NCBI GenBank assembly: GCA_009646425.1
Contig: WJBW01000001.1
Span: 1-64,000 of the forward strand
Direction: 5' to 3'
Length of the DNA: 64,000 bases
DNA from: Burkholderiales bacterium LSUCC0115
GTDB taxonomy: Bacteria > Pseudomonadota > Gammaproteobacteria > Burkholderiales > Burkholderiaceae_A
The notes under the pieces were generated by a model that was given only the letters and a program-made list of their open reading frames with translations, ran no database searches and had not been told where the DNA came from. A program made the translations under genes and the position numbers. The stretch's first letter is position 1; each line of letters starts with the position of its first letter. Of this stretch, positions 8,053 through 17,972 are shown one piece after another.

Positions 8053-10653
8053 TTAGACGGTAACACCCTTGGCCGTTTCCGCGTATTCCTGAATCTGATC
8101 GAAGTTCATGTAGCGGTAAACCTCCGAGGCGGCTGCGGTCACAACCCCCGTGTGCTCCAGGTACTCGGCCACCGTCGGAATGCGACCCAGCTTGGAGCAG
8201 ACCGCAGCGAGCTCGGCTGAGCCCAGGAACACATTGGTGTTCTTGCCCAGACGGTTGGGGAAGTTACGCGTGGAAGTCGAGATGACCGTGGCGCCCTCGC
8301 GAACCTGAGCCTGGTTGCCCATACACAGCGAGCAGCCCGGGGTCTCGGTACGCGCACCGGCCTGACCGAAGGTGCTGTAGTAGCCCTCTTTGGTCAGCTC
8401 GTTCTGGTCCATCTTGGTGGGAGGCGCCACCCAGAGACGAACCGGAATGTCGCGCTGGCCCTCGAGGACCTTGGCTGCGGCACGGAAGTGACCGATGTTG
8501 GTCATGCAAGAGCCAATAAAGGCCTCGTCGATCTTGGTGCCCGAGACTTCGGACATGAACTTGGCGTCGTCCGGGTCGTTGGGGCAGCAGACGATGGGCT
8601 CTTTGATGTCGGCTAGGTCAATCTCGATGACAGCGGCGTATTCGGCGTCTTTGTCGGCCTCGAGCAGATCGGGCTTGGCCAGCCAGGCTTCGACACTCTT
8701 GATCCGACGCTCCAGCGTGCGACGGTCTTGGTAGCCGTTGGCAATCATGTTCTTCATGAGCACGATGTTGCTACGCAGGTACTCGGCGATGGGCTCTTTG
8801 TTGAGCTTGATGGTGCAGCCAGAAGCCGAGCGCTCGGCCGAGGCATCGGAGAGCTCAAAGGCCTGCTCCACCTTCAGGTCGGGCAGACCCTCGATCTCCA
8901 GAATGCGGCCCGAGAAAATGTTCTTCTTGCCCTTTTTCTCGACGGTCAGCAGACCGGCCTTGATCGCATAGAGCGGAATGGCATGCACCAGGTCACGCAG
9001 GGTGACGCCGGGCTGCATCTTGCCCTTAAAGCGCACCAGCACAGACTCGGGCATATCAAGAGGCATCACACCGGTGGCCGCACCAAAGGCGACCAGTCCC
9101 GAGCCAGCGGGGAAGGAGATGCCAATGGGGAAGCGGGTGTGAGAGTCACCGCCCGTGCCAACGGTATCGGGCAGCAGCAGACGGTTGAGCCAGGAGTGGA
9201 TCACGCCATCACCCGGACGCAGGGCCACACCACCACGATCGCTCATAAAGTGGGGCAGCTCGCGGTGGGTCTTGACGTCCACAGGCTTGGGATAGGCCGA
9301 GGTGTGGCAGAAGGACTGCATGACCATGTCGGCCGAGAAGCCCAGGCAAGCCAGGTCCTTGAGCTCATCACGGGTCATGGGGCCGGTGGTGTCCTGAGAA
9401 CCCACGGTGGTCATCTTGGGCTCGCAATAGGTGCCGGGGCGAACGCCCTTGCCCTCGGGCAGGCCACAGGCGCGGCCGACCATCTTCTGGGCCAGGGTGA
9501 AGCCTTTGCCAGAGTCCGCAGGGGACTGGGGCAGACGGAAGAGGGTTGAGGCGGGCAGACCCAGGAACTCACGGGCCTTGCCAGTCAGCGAGCGGCCGAT
9601 GATCAGGTTGATACGACCACCTGCGCGAACCTCGTCGAACAGCACGTCGCTCTTGAGTTGGAACTCGGCCACGGTCTTGCCATCTTTGACGATCTTGCCC
9701 TCGTAGGGGCGCACCTCGATCACATCGCCCATCTCCAGGCCGCCGACATCGACCTCGATGGGCAGACAGCCAGAGTCTTCTTGGGTGTTGAAGAAGATCG
9801 GCGCGATCTTGTTGCCCAGGGTCACACCGCCATAGCGCTTGTTGGGCACAAAGGGAATGTCTTTGCCGGTCATCCAGACCACGCTGTTGGTGGCGGATTT
9901 ACGAGAAGAACCGGTACCGACCACATCGCCCACATAGGCGACCAGGTGGCCTTTTTTCTTGAGGTCTTCGATGAACTGAATGGGGCCGCGCTTGCCGTCT
10001 TCTTCGGGCTTGAAGGCCGCATCAGGACGGGTGTTCTTGAGCATCGCCAGGGCGTGCATGGGAATGTCAGGACGGCTCCAGGCATCGGGCGCTGGGGACA
10101 GGTCATCGGTGTTGGTCTCGCCAGGCACCTTGAAGACGGTGACCGTGATGCTCTGGGGTACTTCGGGGTTCTTGGTGAACCACTCGCCGTCGGCCCAGCT
10201 CTGCATGACAGCCTTGGCCTGGGCGTTGCCCTTGGAGGCCTTCTCGGCCACGTCGTGGAAGGCATCAAACATGAGCAGGGTGTGCTTGAGACCTTCGGCT
10301 GCGATGCTGGCGACTTCGGCATCGTCGAGCAGATCGATCAGGGGCTTGACGTTGTAGCCGCCCACCATGGTGCCAAGCAGCTCGGTGGCCTTGGCCTTAG
10401 AGATCAGGCCAACCTTGAAGTCACCATGGGCCACAGCAGCCAGGAAACTGGCCTTGACCTTGGCGGCATCGTCCACGCCAGGAGGGACCCGATGGGTCAG
10501 CAGGTCGAACAGAAAAGCGTCTTTGCCGGCCGGTGGGTTCTTGAGCAGCTCAATGACTTCAGCGGTCTGCTGAGCAGTCAGGGGCAGGGGAGGAATGCCA
10601 AGCGCGGCGCGCTCTTTAACGTGGGCATCGTAGGTTTGCAGAAAAGTCGACAT
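8053..10653 (-). CDS. acnB: Aconitate hydratase B (bifunctional with 2-methylisocitrate dehydratase)
   Basis: At 866 residues it matches E. coli AcnB (865). It interconverts citrate and isocitrate in the TCA cycle, and family members also act on 2-methylisocitrate. The order is an N-terminal HEAT-like domain, the swivel domain and the iron-sulphur catalytic domains. The three 4Fe-4S ligands are visible as C716 ([10 protein letters not shown]), C774 and C777 ([10 protein letters not shown]). [18 protein letters not shown] is also present. It follows the citE-like gene by 18 bases in the mdh-citE-acnB operon. AcnB proteins are oxidant-labile and can act as RNA-binding regulators when the cluster is lost; nothing here confirms this for this protein. 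Confidence 0.98.
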   Translation of the reverse strand: MSTFLQTYDAHVKERAALGIPPLPLTAQQTAEVIELLKNPPAGKDAFLFDLLTHRVPPGVDDAAKVKASFLAAVAHGDFKVGLISKAKATELLGTMVGGYNVKPLIDLLDDAEVASIAAEGLKHTLLMFDAFHDVAEKASKGNAQAKAVMQSWADGEWFTKNPEVPQSITVTVFKVPGETNTDDLSPAPDAWSRPDIPMHALAMLKNTRPDAAFKPEEDGKRGPIQFIEDLKKKGHLVAYVGDVVGTGSSRKSATNSVVWMTGKDIPFVPNKRYGGVTLGNKIAPIFFNTQEDSGCLPIEVDVGGLEMGDVIEVRPYEGKIVKDGKTVAEFQLKSDVLFDEVRAGGRINLIIGRSLTGKAREFLGLPASTLFRLPQSPADSGKGFTLAQKMVGRACGLPEGKGVRPGTYCEPKMTTVGSQDTTGPMTRDELKDLACLGFSADMVMQSFCHTSAYPKPVDVKTHRELPHFMSDRGGVALRPGDGVIHSWLNRLLLPDTVGTGGDSHTRFPIGISFPAGSGLVAFGAATGVMPLDMPESVLVRFKGKMQPGVTLRDLVHAIPLYAIKAGLLTVEKKGKKNIFSGRILEIEGLPDLKVEQAFELSDASAERSASGCTIKLNKEPIAEYLRSNIVLMKNMIANGYQDRRTLERRIKSVEAWLAKPDLLEADKDAEYAAVIEIDLADIKEPIVCCPNDPDDAKFMSEVSGTKIDEAFIGSCMTNIGHFRAAAKVLEGQRDIPVRLWVAPPTKMDQNELTKEGYYSTFGQAGARTETPGCSLCMGNQAQVREGATVISTSTRNFPNRLGKNTNVFLGSAELAAVCSKLGRIPTVAEYLEHTGVVTAAASEVYRYMNFDQIQEYAETAKGVTV

Positions 10654-10671
10654 GGCTGTCTCCAGAGGTTT

Positions 10672-11694
10672 TTAAAGAGGATTAAAGAAGGATTCGGTGG
10701 CCTGGGCCGGAATGGGCCTGCTCATGTTGTGGGCTTTCTTGAGCAGCGACCAGAAGTAGCGATAGCTGGCACGGTCGTGAAGCTTGCCGCCAAAGGCAAT
10801 AGGCCCCCAGTCAGCGGCCTGGGCCGCGAGCAGCAGGTTGGCGGCCTCTTCGATCTCGTCTTGACCAGGTGCAAAGGTCGAGACAATCGGCTCGATCTGG
10901 GCCGGGTGAATGCTCCACATGCGCAGAAAGCCAAAGTCTTTGGCCCGCTGGGCGTCGCTGCGGGTCTGCTCGACATCGTTGTAATCCACCGTGGGCCCGT
11001 GGGTTGGCGTGATGCTCGCCGCATGGCAGGCGGCTGATAACTCCACCTTGGCCCGACGCATGAGCACGTGGTCAAACTGACCCGGACTGCGCATGGCACT
11101 GGCCGGAATGGCGCCGTTGTGGGCACTGGTGAAGTCCATCTGGCCAAACGAGATCATCTGCACCTCGGGTAGCTCGGCCAGGGCAAAGACATCACGAAGG
11201 GCCCCGTGGGTCTCGATCATGACCTGCACGGGTGGCAGAGGCTTGCCGGCTGACTGAAAGACCTGGGCCGCATGGGCAATGGCCTGCTTGGCCTCGGCCA
11301 GGTGGGCCGGCTTGGGCAGGGTCATGTAGGCCAGCGGATGTTTCAGGCCATGCGCCAGGGCATGGACGTCGTCGGCAAAGGACGGGTGATCAAACGGATG
11401 AACCCGGCAGCCAAACCGACAGGCGCTGCCGTCGGGCCGGCGGACATGATTGGCTGGATCGCTGAAGAACTGGTTGACCAGGGCCACCTGGGCGGCCACG
11501 GTCTCTTTTTCTTGACCGGCCACGGCCCCGTCTTCAAGGTCGATGGTGACGTCGAAGTCACCGTGTCGGCTTTGCTGAAGGGCCAGGGCCTTGGCCAGTT
11601 TCTTCTCATTGCCCGCGTAATGCTCGCAGACAGGCAAGGCGCCAGCCACCGCACCCGTGGCGGCTAGGACCTCATCGGGGTGAAGGGCTGGCAT
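10672..11694 (-). CDS. CitE-like CoA-ester lyase / aldolase (HpcH/HpaI family)
   Basis: This is a 340-residue TIM-barrel protein of the citrate-lyase beta-subunit/malyl-CoA lyase group. VTIDLEDGAV holds the metal-binding Asp/Glu pair, IETHGALRDVFALAE holds a catalytic Glu, and SFGQMDFT and MWSIHPAQIEPI are family motifs. Citrate lyase alpha and gamma genes are absent, so this is not part of a fermentative citrate lyase. In Burkholderiales a gene of this type recurs between mdh and acnB. The substrate could be malyl-CoA, citramalyl-CoA or a related ester, and sequence alone does not decide. It is 9 bases after mdh and 18 before acnB. Confidence 0.8.
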   Translation of the reverse strand: MPALHPDEVLAATGAVAGALPVCEHYAGNEKKLAKALALQQSRHGDFDVTIDLEDGAVAGQEKETVAAQVALVNQFFSDPANHVRRPDGSACRFGCRVHPFDHPSFADDVHALAHGLKHPLAYMTLPKPAHLAEAKQAIAHAAQVFQSAGKPLPPVQVMIETHGALRDVFALAELPEVQMISFGQMDFTSAHNGAIPASAMRSPGQFDHVLMRRAKVELSAACHAASITPTHGPTVDYNDVEQTRSDAQRAKDFGFLRMWSIHPAQIEPIVSTFAPGQDEIEEAANLLLAAQAADWGPIAFGGKLHDRASYRYFWSLLKKAHNMSRPIPAQATESFFNPL

Positions 11695-11703
11695 AAGATC
11701 GCC

Positions 11704-12696
11704 TTAACCCAGCAGGTGCTTGACGCCGTCGCGCTCGCCTTCTAGTTCTGCCAGGGTCTTGTTGATGCACTCCTGCGAGAAGGCATCAATGGCCAGACCC
11801 TCAACAATCTTGTACTCGCCGTTGGCGCAGGTAACGGGATAGCCAAAGATGATCTCTTTGGGAATGCCGTACTCGCCGTTGGAGGCGATGCCCATGGTGA
11901 CCCACTCGCCGTTGGTGCCCAGGGCCCAGTCGCGCATGTGGTCAATGGCAGCGTTGGCAGCCGAGGCAGCCGACGACAGGCCGCGGGCCTCGATGATGGC
12001 TGCGCCACGCTTGCCGACAGTGGGCAGGAAGGTGTCTTTGTTCCAGACCTGGTCGTTGATCATGTCCTTGACCGAGGCGCCATCGATGGTGGCAAACCGG
12101 TAGTCGGCGTACATGGTGGGCGAGTGGTTGCCCCAGACGGCGAGCTTCTTAATGGACGAAACAGGCTTGCCGGTCTTGGCCGCAATCTGGCTAGCCGCGC
12201 GGTTGTGGTCAAGGCGAAGCATGGCGGTGAAGTTCTTGGCCGGCAGGTCAGGCGCCGACTTCATGGCAATGTAAGCGTTGGTGTTGGCGGGGTTGCCGAC
12301 GACCAGGACCCGAACGTTGCGCGAGGCCACGGCGTTTAGGGCCTTGCCCTGGGCGGTGAAGATCTGGGCATTGGCGGCAAGCAGATCGGCCCGCTCCATG
12401 CCGGGGCCGCGAGGACGGGCACCCACCAGCAGGGCATAGTCGGTGTCCTTGAAGGCGGTCATGGCGTCGCTGTGAGCTTCCATGCCAGCAAGCAGGGGGA
12501 AGGCACAGTCTTCGAGTTCCATCATCACGCCTTTGAGGGCCTTCTGGGCCTTCTCGTCGGGGATCTCGAGCAGCTGAAGAATGACGGGCTGGTCTTTGCC
12601 CAGCATCTCGCCAGAGGCAATGCGGAACAAGAGGGCGTAACCGATTTGTCCGGCGGCTCCAGTGACTGCGACGCGGACGGGTGCTTTTTGCGACAT
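11704..12696 (-). CDS. mdh: Malate dehydrogenase
   Basis: This is a 330-residue NAD-dependent enzyme that oxidises malate to oxaloacetate. The ATG at 12696 is chosen over an upstream in-frame start because it has AAGGAG 7 bases before it and gives the family N-terminus [20 protein letters not shown], with the dinucleotide-binding loop at 13-19. Catalytic and substrate residues include R96, R102 and N138, plus R161 with the D163/H191 pair (LRLDHNR and WGNHSPTMY). It heads the leftward operon with citE and acnB and is divergent from the sdh operon. A 7-base inverted repeat lies just upstream of its ribosome site. Confidence 0.97.
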   Translation of the reverse strand: MSQKAPVRVAVTGAAGQIGYALLFRIASGEMLGKDQPVILQLLEIPDEKAQKALKGVMMELEDCAFPLLAGMEAHSDAMTAFKDTDYALLVGARPRGPGMERADLLAANAQIFTAQGKALNAVASRNVRVLVVGNPANTNAYIAMKSAPDLPAKNFTAMLRLDHNRAASQIAAKTGKPVSSIKKLAVWGNHSPTMYADYRFATIDGASVKDMINDQVWNKDTFLPTVGKRGAAIIEARGLSSAASAANAAIDHMRDWALGTNGEWVTMGIASNGEYGIPKEIIFGYPVTCANGEYKIVEGLAIDAFSQECINKTLAELEGERDGVKHLLG

Positions 12697-12709
12697 GGAT
12701 ATCTCCTTA

Positions 12710-12727
12710 TTGCATTGCGAAATGCAA
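12710..12727. promoter_or_regulatory. Inverted repeat in the mdh leader
   Basis: TTGCATT-GCGA-AATGCAA is a perfect 7-base inverted repeat with a 4-base spacer. It lies 2 bases upstream of the mdh Shine-Dalgarno AAGGAG, in the mdh-sdhC divergent region. It could be an operator or an RNA hairpin that tunes mdh translation. No regulator gene lies between mdh and sdhC, where several relatives carry a GntR-type gene. Confidence 0.4.
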
Positions 12728-12774
12728 GGCTGAACATGAATTTGAGTAAGTCCCCAGAGTTTAGGGTTGGCCCT

Positions 12775-12803
12775 AGCCTGTGTCAAAAAGGCGGGCTTAT
12801 AAT
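12775..12803 (+). promoter_or_regulatory. Probable promoter of the sdh operon
   Basis: A perfect TATAAT -10 box lies at 12798-12803, 33 bases before the sdhC start. The matching -35 region (about 12775-12780) is weak, which would suit a promoter needing an activator. The resulting leader would be short, with AGAGG as the sdhC ribosome site. Confidence 0.5.
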
Positions 12804-12835
12804 GGCCGCACTCAAATTAGAACCAGAGGTTACGA

Positions 12836-13246
12836 ATGGCCGAAACCGTCCAAAAACGTCGTCCGCAGTTCCGTAACATCCACGTCACTCAGATTGTCTC
12901 GTACCGCCTTCCCATTGCCGGCATCATGTCCATATTGCACCGCGTCAGCGGTGCAGCCATGTTCCTGTTGCTGCCGGTCTTGGCCTGGGTGTTTGACCTG
13001 AGCCTGACCTCGGAACTGAGCTATGCCCAACTGACCGAAGTCACCGACTCGGTCATCGTCAAGCTGATTCTCTGTGGTCTGGCCTGGGCCTTTATCCACC
13101 ATTTCATGGGGGGTATTCGGCACCTGGTCAATGACATGCACATCGGCATTACCAAAGAAGCCAGCCCCAAAATGGCCACCGGCTTCATGGTGGCCAGCCT
13201 GGTGGTCACCGCCTGGGCCTGCCTCAAAATCTTCGGAGCCCTGTAA
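12836..13246 (+). CDS. sdhC: Succinate dehydrogenase cytochrome b556 subunit
   Basis: This is a 136-residue membrane anchor of complex II with three membrane helices (about 26-52, 72-95, 111-134). HRVSG at 35-39 holds the Ser and Arg that line the quinone site in the E. coli enzyme. HFMGGIRHLVND at 89-100 contains H89, equivalent to the haem b ligand. Its stop overlaps the sdhD ATG (TAATG). First gene of sdhC-D-A-B-E-gltA. Confidence 0.96.
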   Translation: MAETVQKRRPQFRNIHVTQIVSYRLPIAGIMSILHRVSGAAMFLLLPVLAWVFDLSLTSELSYAQLTEVTDSVIVKLILCGLAWAFIHHFMGGIRHLVNDMHIGITKEASPKMATGFMVASLVVTAWACLKIFGAL

Positions 13247-13608
13247 TGACAGACAACATCGGACGTAAGCGCCTCGTCGTCGGCGCTCATTACGGCCTGC
13301 GCGACTGGCTCAGCCAGCGTGTCACGGCCATTGTTCTGGCGGCCTACAGCGTGGTGCTGGTGCTGGCCGCCTTGCTCACCAGTGAACCCGGCTACTACGG
13401 CTGGTCAGGCCTGTTTGCCCAGACCTGGATGAAGGTCTTCACCCTGTTGGCCCTGCTGTCCTTTGTCTACCACGCCTGGGTTGGCGTGCGCGACATTTGG
13501 ATGGACTACATCAAACCCGTCGGCATTCGTCTGGCGCTGCAGATCTTCACGATTCTGTGGCTGCTGGGCTGTGGCATTTGGGTTATCGACGTGCTCTGGA
13601 GGGTCTAA
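13246..13608 (+). CDS. sdhD: Succinate dehydrogenase membrane anchor subunit
   Basis: This is a 120-residue partner of SdhC with three membrane helices (about 26-45, 61-82, 96-118). The family stretch HAWVGVRDIWMDYIKP (76-91) contains the conserved HxxxGxxDxxxDY pattern near the quinone site and haem pocket. With SdhC it holds SdhAB at the inner membrane and passes electrons to ubiquinone. Both ends overlap neighbours by one base (TAATG), which suggests translational coupling. Confidence 0.95.
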   Translation: MTDNIGRKRLVVGAHYGLRDWLSQRVTAIVLAAYSVVLVLAALLTSEPGYYGWSGLFAQTWMKVFTLLALLSFVYHAWVGVRDIWMDYIKPVGIRLALQIFTILWLLGCGIWVIDVLWRV

Positions 13609-15395
13609 TGGCTAACGTACTTTCGAATCAAACCAAGAATCTGCCCCGTCGTCGCTTTGATGCGGTGATTGTGGGGGCTGGTGGCTCGGGCATGCGCTGC
13701 TCGCTGCAACTGGCCGAGGCTGGCCTGAACGTGGCCGTGCTCTCCAAAGTCTTCCCAACCCGTTCTCACACCGTGGCCGCGCAGGGCGGTATTGGTGCGT
13801 CGCTCGGCAACATGAGCGAGGACAACTGGTACTGGCACATGTTTGACACCGTCAAGGGCTCGGACTACCTGGGCGACCAGGACGCCATTGAGTTCATGTG
13901 TCGTGAGGCCCCCAAGGTGGTCTACGAGCTCGAGCACTTTGGCATGCCCTTTGACCGCAACCCAGACGGCACCATCTACCAGCGCCCCTTTGGTGGTCAC
14001 ACCGCCAACCTGGGCGAAAAGCCTGTTCAGCGCGCCTGTGCGGCAGCTGACCGGACCGGTCACGCCCTGCTGCACACCCTGTATCAGCGCAACGTTCGCG
14101 CCCGCACCCAGTTCTTTGTGGAGTGGATGGCGCTGGACATCATTCGCGACAGCGAAGGCGCCTGCGTTGGCGTAGTGGCTCTAGAGATGGAAACCGGTGA
14201 GGTCATGATCCTGGAAGCCAAGACCACGGTCTTTGCAACCGGCGGTGCTGGCCGCATCTGGGCCGCCTCGACCAATGCCTTTATCAACACCGGTGACGGC
14301 ATGGGCATGGCGGCTCGCGCTGGCATTCCACTCGAGGACATGGAGTTCTGGCAGTTCCACCCAACGGGTGTGGCCGGTGCCGGTGTCTTGATCACCGAGG
14401 GCGTGCGAGGCGAGGGCGGCATTCTGCTCAACTGCAACGGCGAGCGATTCATGGAGCGCTATGCGCCCACGCTCAAAGACCTGGCCCCTCGCGACTTTGT
14501 CTCTCGGTCCATGGACCAGGAGATCAAAGAAGGCCGTGGCTGCGGACCCAACAAAGACCACGTGCTGCTCAAGCTCGATCATTTGGGTGCAGACAAGATC
14601 CTCAAGAAGCTGCCCTCCATCCGTGAGATCGCGCTCAAGTTCGCCAACGTCGATCCGATCAAAGAGCCCATCCCCGTGGTGCCCACCATTCACTATCAGA
14701 TGGGCGGCATTCCAACCAACGTCCACGGCCAGGTCCTGTCCACCACCAATGGCCAGAACCAAGTCGTGCCAGGCCTATACGCCATCGGCGAGTGCGCCTG
14801 CGTCTCGGTACACGGCGCCAACCGTCTGGGGACCAACTCGCTGCTAGACCTGGTGGTCTTTGGTCGTGCGGCTGGTAACCACATTGTCGGCACCAACCTG
14901 AAGTCGCAGGAGCACCGCGACCTGCCGGAAAACGGCGCAGACGTCTCGCTGTCTCGTCTGGCCAAGATCGATGCCTCGAGCAAAGGCGAGCGGGTTCAAG
15001 ACGTGGCCAACGACATTCGCAACACCATGCAGACCTACTGCGGCGTGTTCCGGACCGACGAGCTGCTCAGCCAAGGCGTGTCCAAGATCATGGAGCTGGC
15101 CGCCCGCGCGGACAACATCTACATCACCGACAAGTCCCAGGTCTTCAACACCGCTCGTGTGGAGGCGCTGGAGCTAGCCAACCTGGTGGAGACGGCCAAG
15201 GCCACCATCGTGTCGGCTCAGGCCCGCAAGGAAAGCCGTGGCGCGCATGCGCACCGCGACTTCCCTGAGCGCGACGACGCCAACTGGATGAAGCACACGC
15301 TCTGGTACTCAGAGGGCAATCGACTGGACTACAAGGCGGTGAACCTCAAGCCGCTGACCGTTGAGTCCTTCCAGCCCAAAAAGCGCACCTTCTAA
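13608..15395 (+). CDS. sdhA: Succinate dehydrogenase flavoprotein subunit
   Basis: This 595-residue subunit oxidises succinate to fumarate with covalently bound FAD. The ATG at 13608 overlaps the sdhD stop; a longer in-frame extension lies inside sdhD and is rejected. The FAD-binding GAGGSGMR is at 23-30. H54 in [16 protein letters not shown] is the covalent flavin His. [11 protein letters not shown] and [10 protein letters not shown] are substrate-site motifs, and a C-terminal helical domain follows. The gene is followed 23 bases later by sdhB. Confidence 0.98.
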   Translation: MANVLSNQTKNLPRRRFDAVIVGAGGSGMRCSLQLAEAGLNVAVLSKVFPTRSHTVAAQGGIGASLGNMSEDNWYWHMFDTVKGSDYLGDQDAIEFMCREAPKVVYELEHFGMPFDRNPDGTIYQRPFGGHTANLGEKPVQRACAAADRTGHALLHTLYQRNVRARTQFFVEWMALDIIRDSEGACVGVVALEMETGEVMILEAKTTVFATGGAGRIWAASTNAFINTGDGMGMAARAGIPLEDMEFWQFHPTGVAGAGVLITEGVRGEGGILLNCNGERFMERYAPTLKDLAPRDFVSRSMDQEIKEGRGCGPNKDHVLLKLDHLGADKILKKLPSIREIALKFANVDPIKEPIPVVPTIHYQMGGIPTNVHGQVLSTTNGQNQVVPGLYAIGECACVSVHGANRLGTNSLLDLVVFGRAAGNHIVGTNLKSQEHRDLPENGADVSLSRLAKIDASSKGERVQDVANDIRNTMQTYCGVFRTDELLSQGVSKIMELAARADNIYITDKSQVFNTARVEALELANLVETAKATIVSAQARKESRGAHAHRDFPERDDANWMKHTLWYSEGNRLDYKAVNLKPLTVESFQPKKRTF

Positions 15396-15418
15396 GCCCA
15401 ATTGCAGAGGACATCGAT

Positions 15419-16132
15419 ATGACGACCCGCACCGTACGCTTTTCGATCTACCGTTACGATCCAGACAAGGATGCCAAGCCCTATATGCAAGACCTGACAG
15501 TCGAGCTGCAGCCCACTGACAAGATGCTCTTGGATGCACTCATGCGCATCAAGTCAGACTTTGATGACTCCGTGGCCTTCCGTCGCTCCTGCCGTGAGGG
15601 GGTCTGTGGCTCTGATGCCATGAACATCAACGGCAAAAATGGTCTGGCCTGTATCACCAACCTGCGCGACCTGAAAGAGCCGATTGTTCTGAAGCCGCTG
15701 CCTGGTCTGCCCGTGGTCCGCGATCTGATCGTGGACATGACCCAGTTCTTCAAGCAGTACCACTCGATCAAGCCCTTCCTGATCAACGAGACGCCTCCGC
15801 CCGAGAAGGAGCGTCTTCAGTCGCCCGAGGAGCGCGAGGAGCTCGACGGTCTGTACGAGTGCGTGCTGTGTGCCTGCTGCTCGACGAGCTGCCCGTCCTT
15901 CTGGTGGAACCCCGACAAGTTCGTCGGCCCCGCCGGACTGCTGCAGGCTTATCGGTTTATCGCCGACAGCCGCGACCAGGCCACGAGTGAGCGTCTGGAT
16001 AACCTGGAAGACCCATACCGTCTCTTCCGTTGCCACACCATCATGAACTGCGTCGATGTCTGCCCCAAGGGTCTTAACCCCACCAAGGCCATCGGCAAGA
16101 TCAAGGAGTTGATGGTCCGCCGGGCCGTCTAA
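15419..16132 (+). CDS. sdhB: Succinate dehydrogenase iron-sulphur subunit
   Basis: This 237-residue subunit carries electrons from FAD to quinone through three clusters. The 2Fe-2S ligands are C58, C63, D66 (Asp replaces Cys, as in E. coli) and C78. Two C-terminal Cys groups, [12 protein letters not shown] and [14 protein letters not shown], bind the 4Fe-4S and 3Fe-4S clusters. The size is normal for the family. It is followed 9 bases later by sdhE. Confidence 0.97.
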   Translation: MTTRTVRFSIYRYDPDKDAKPYMQDLTVELQPTDKMLLDALMRIKSDFDDSVAFRRSCREGVCGSDAMNINGKNGLACITNLRDLKEPIVLKPLPGLPVVRDLIVDMTQFFKQYHSIKPFLINETPPPEKERLQSPEEREELDGLYECVLCACCSTSCPSFWWNPDKFVGPAGLLQAYRFIADSRDQATSERLDNLEDPYRLFRCHTIMNCVDVCPKGLNPTKAIGKIKELMVRRAV

Positions 16133-16141
16133 GCCAAGACC

Positions 16142-16435
16142 ATGCAGCCCGATCCGTTTGCCGCCCTTGCCACGGCAGACCTTGCTCCCGAAGACGTCAT
16201 TCGTCGTCTTCGGTGGCGAGCCCGGCGCGGTCTGCTGGAAAACGACCTGATCATCGAGCGGTTTTTTCAGAAGCACCAAGACAGCCTGACCCAAGACGAC
16301 CACGACGGCTTGGCCCAATTGCTGGATCTCACCGACAACGACCTCATGGACTTGCTGCTGGCTCGCGTTGAGCCACCGGGTGAGCTCAACACGCCCGAAG
16401 TCCGCGGGGTCCTGGCCAAACTCCAGCAGGTCTAG
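16142..16435 (+). CDS. sdhE: FAD assembly factor SdhE
   Basis: This small, 97-residue protein promotes covalent attachment of FAD to SdhA. The conserved RGxxE motif is present as [14 protein letters not shown] (about 28-41), with the usual Met replaced by Leu. An acidic helix [14 protein letters not shown] follows, as in the family. The C-terminal tail is Pro-rich. It sits between sdhB and gltA, its common place in betaproteobacteria. Confidence 0.93.
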   Translation: MQPDPFAALATADLAPEDVIRRLRWRARRGLLENDLIIERFFQKHQDSLTQDDHDGLAQLLDLTDNDLMDLLLARVEPPGELNTPEVRGVLAKLQQV

Positions 16436-16476
16436 CCCCCAGAACCTTATTCAAAAAGCCAGGAAGGAAGCAGCGT

Positions 16477-17784
16477 ATGACCACGCAACACAAAGCCACC
16501 ATGTCGTTTACCGACGGCACCCCTCCCATTGAATTCCCGATCATGTCGGGCACTGTCGGCCCCGATGTCATTGACATCCGCAAGCTCTACGCCCAGACCG
16601 GCAAGTTCACCTATGACACCGGTTTCATGTCGACCGCTTCGTGCGAGTCCACCGTGACCTACATCGACGGTGACAAGGGCCAGCTGATGTATCGCGGTTA
16701 CCCCATCGAGCAACTCGCCACCCACTGCGAGTTCCTGGAAGTCTGCTACCTGCTTTACTACGGTGAGCTGCCCAGCGCCTCGCAGTACGAGGAGTTCAAG
16801 AGCCTGGTCATGCACCACACCATGGTCCACGAGGCTATGCAGTTTGCGGTTCGTGGCTTCCGTCGAGATGCCCACCCCATGGCAGTGCTCACCGGCCTGA
16901 CCGGTGGCATGGCAGCCTTCTATCCCGACAGCATGGACATCAACTCGCCCGAGCAACAGGACATCTCGTTTATTCGCCTGATTGCCAAGATGCCCACCAT
17001 GGTGTCCATGGCCTACAAGTACTCCATCGGCCAGCCGTACATGTACCCCCAGAACAACATGTCGTATGCAGCCAACTTCATGCACATGATGTTCGGTACG
17101 CCCTGCGAGAAATATGAGCCCAACCCCGTGTTGGTTCGTGCCATGGACCGCATCTTTACCCTGCACGCAGACCACGAGCAAAACGCGTCGACTTCGACGG
17201 TTCGCCTGTGCGGCTCGTCCGGTACCAGCCCCTTCTCGGCCGTGGCCGCGGGTGTGGCCTGTCTGTGGGGCCCCGCCCACGGTGGCGCCAACCAGGCCTG
17301 CCTGGAAATGCTCGAGCAGATTCAAGCCGAGGGTGGCGTTGCCAAGGTCGGTGAGTACATGGAGCGCGTCAAAGACAAGAACTCGGGCGCCCGCCTGATG
17401 GGCTTTGGCCATCGCGTCTACAAGAACTTCGACCCCCGCGCCAAGCTGATGCAAGAGACCTGCAAGGAAGTGCTGCAGGAGCTGGGTCTGGAAAACGACC
17501 CCATCTTCAAGCTGGCCATGAAGCTCGAGAAGATCGCCTTGGAAGACGACTATTTTGTGCAGCGCAAGCTCTACCCGAACGTCGACTTCTATTCGGGCAT
17601 TGTCCAGCGCGCCCTGGGCATCCCCGTTTCCATGTTCACCTGCGTCTTTGCCCTGGCCAGAACCATTGGCTGGGTGACGCACTGGAAAGAGATGATCACC
17701 GATCCGGAGTACAAGATCGGTCGTCCCCGTCAGCTGTACACGGGGCACACTGGCCGGGACGTCGTGCCCATCGCCAAGCGGTAA
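16477..17784 (+). CDS. gltA: Citrate synthase (type II)
   Basis: This 435-residue enzyme condenses acetyl-CoA and oxaloacetate to citrate. The family signature [14 protein letters not shown] holds a catalytic His. The acetyl-CoA-site motif is [13 protein letters not shown], and [11 protein letters not shown] is conserved. Length and the N-terminal small domain fit the hexameric, NADH-sensitive gram-negative type. GGAAGGAA is the ribosome site. It is last in the sdh operon, and a terminator follows its stop. Confidence 0.98.
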   Translation: MTTQHKATMSFTDGTPPIEFPIMSGTVGPDVIDIRKLYAQTGKFTYDTGFMSTASCESTVTYIDGDKGQLMYRGYPIEQLATHCEFLEVCYLLYYGELPSASQYEEFKSLVMHHTMVHEAMQFAVRGFRRDAHPMAVLTGLTGGMAAFYPDSMDINSPEQQDISFIRLIAKMPTMVSMAYKYSIGQPYMYPQNNMSYAANFMHMMFGTPCEKYEPNPVLVRAMDRIFTLHADHEQNASTSTVRLCGSSGTSPFSAVAAGVACLWGPAHGGANQACLEMLEQIQAEGGVAKVGEYMERVKDKNSGARLMGFGHRVYKNFDPRAKLMQETCKEVLQELGLENDPIFKLAMKLEKIALEDDYFVQRKLYPNVDFYSGIVQRALGIPVSMFTCVFALARTIGWVTHWKEMITDPEYKIGRPRQLYTGHTGRDVVPIAKR

Positions 17785-17794
17785 GCAGTCAGGA

Positions 17795-17826
17795 CAAAGG
17801 GGGCGTTAGACCCCCTTGTTTTTTTT
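17795..17826 (+). terminator. Rho-independent terminator after gltA
   Basis: AAGGGGG and CCCCCTT form a stem around CGTTAGA, followed by a run of eight T. It starts 11 bases after the gltA stop and separates the sdh-gltA operon from the odh operon. Confidence 0.88.
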
Positions 17827-17846
17827 GGAGCAACGCACGAGGAGGG

Positions 17847-17884
17847 GTTCCACTAGATGGAACGAGGTGGTACATTGTAACCAC
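17847..17884 (+). promoter_or_regulatory. Two adjacent inverted repeats in the odhA leader
   Basis: GTTCCA-N5-TGGAAC (17847-17863) is followed closely by GTGGT-N8-ACCAC (17867-17884). Both lie in the 146-base gap between the gltA terminator and odhA. They may be operator sites or leader hairpins for the 2-oxoglutarate dehydrogenase operon. No clear sigma-70 boxes could be fixed. Confidence 0.3.
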
Positions 17885-17972
17885 TTAGCAATCTACAAGG
17901 GCAGCGTCGCAGCCTGCGTAGAAGGGATTCCCTGCATCGTTTTCGGCCATCGGCCATGAAAGGTGAAGCAAC

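Noticed and set aside
9658-11037. 459-residue open frame opposite acnB and the citE-like gene
   Set aside because: It spans two real genes on the other strand and has no recognisable domain, so it is a codon-bias artefact.
16447-17748. 433-residue open frame opposite gltA
   Set aside because: Gly/His/Val-rich composition typical of a shadow of a GC-rich gene.
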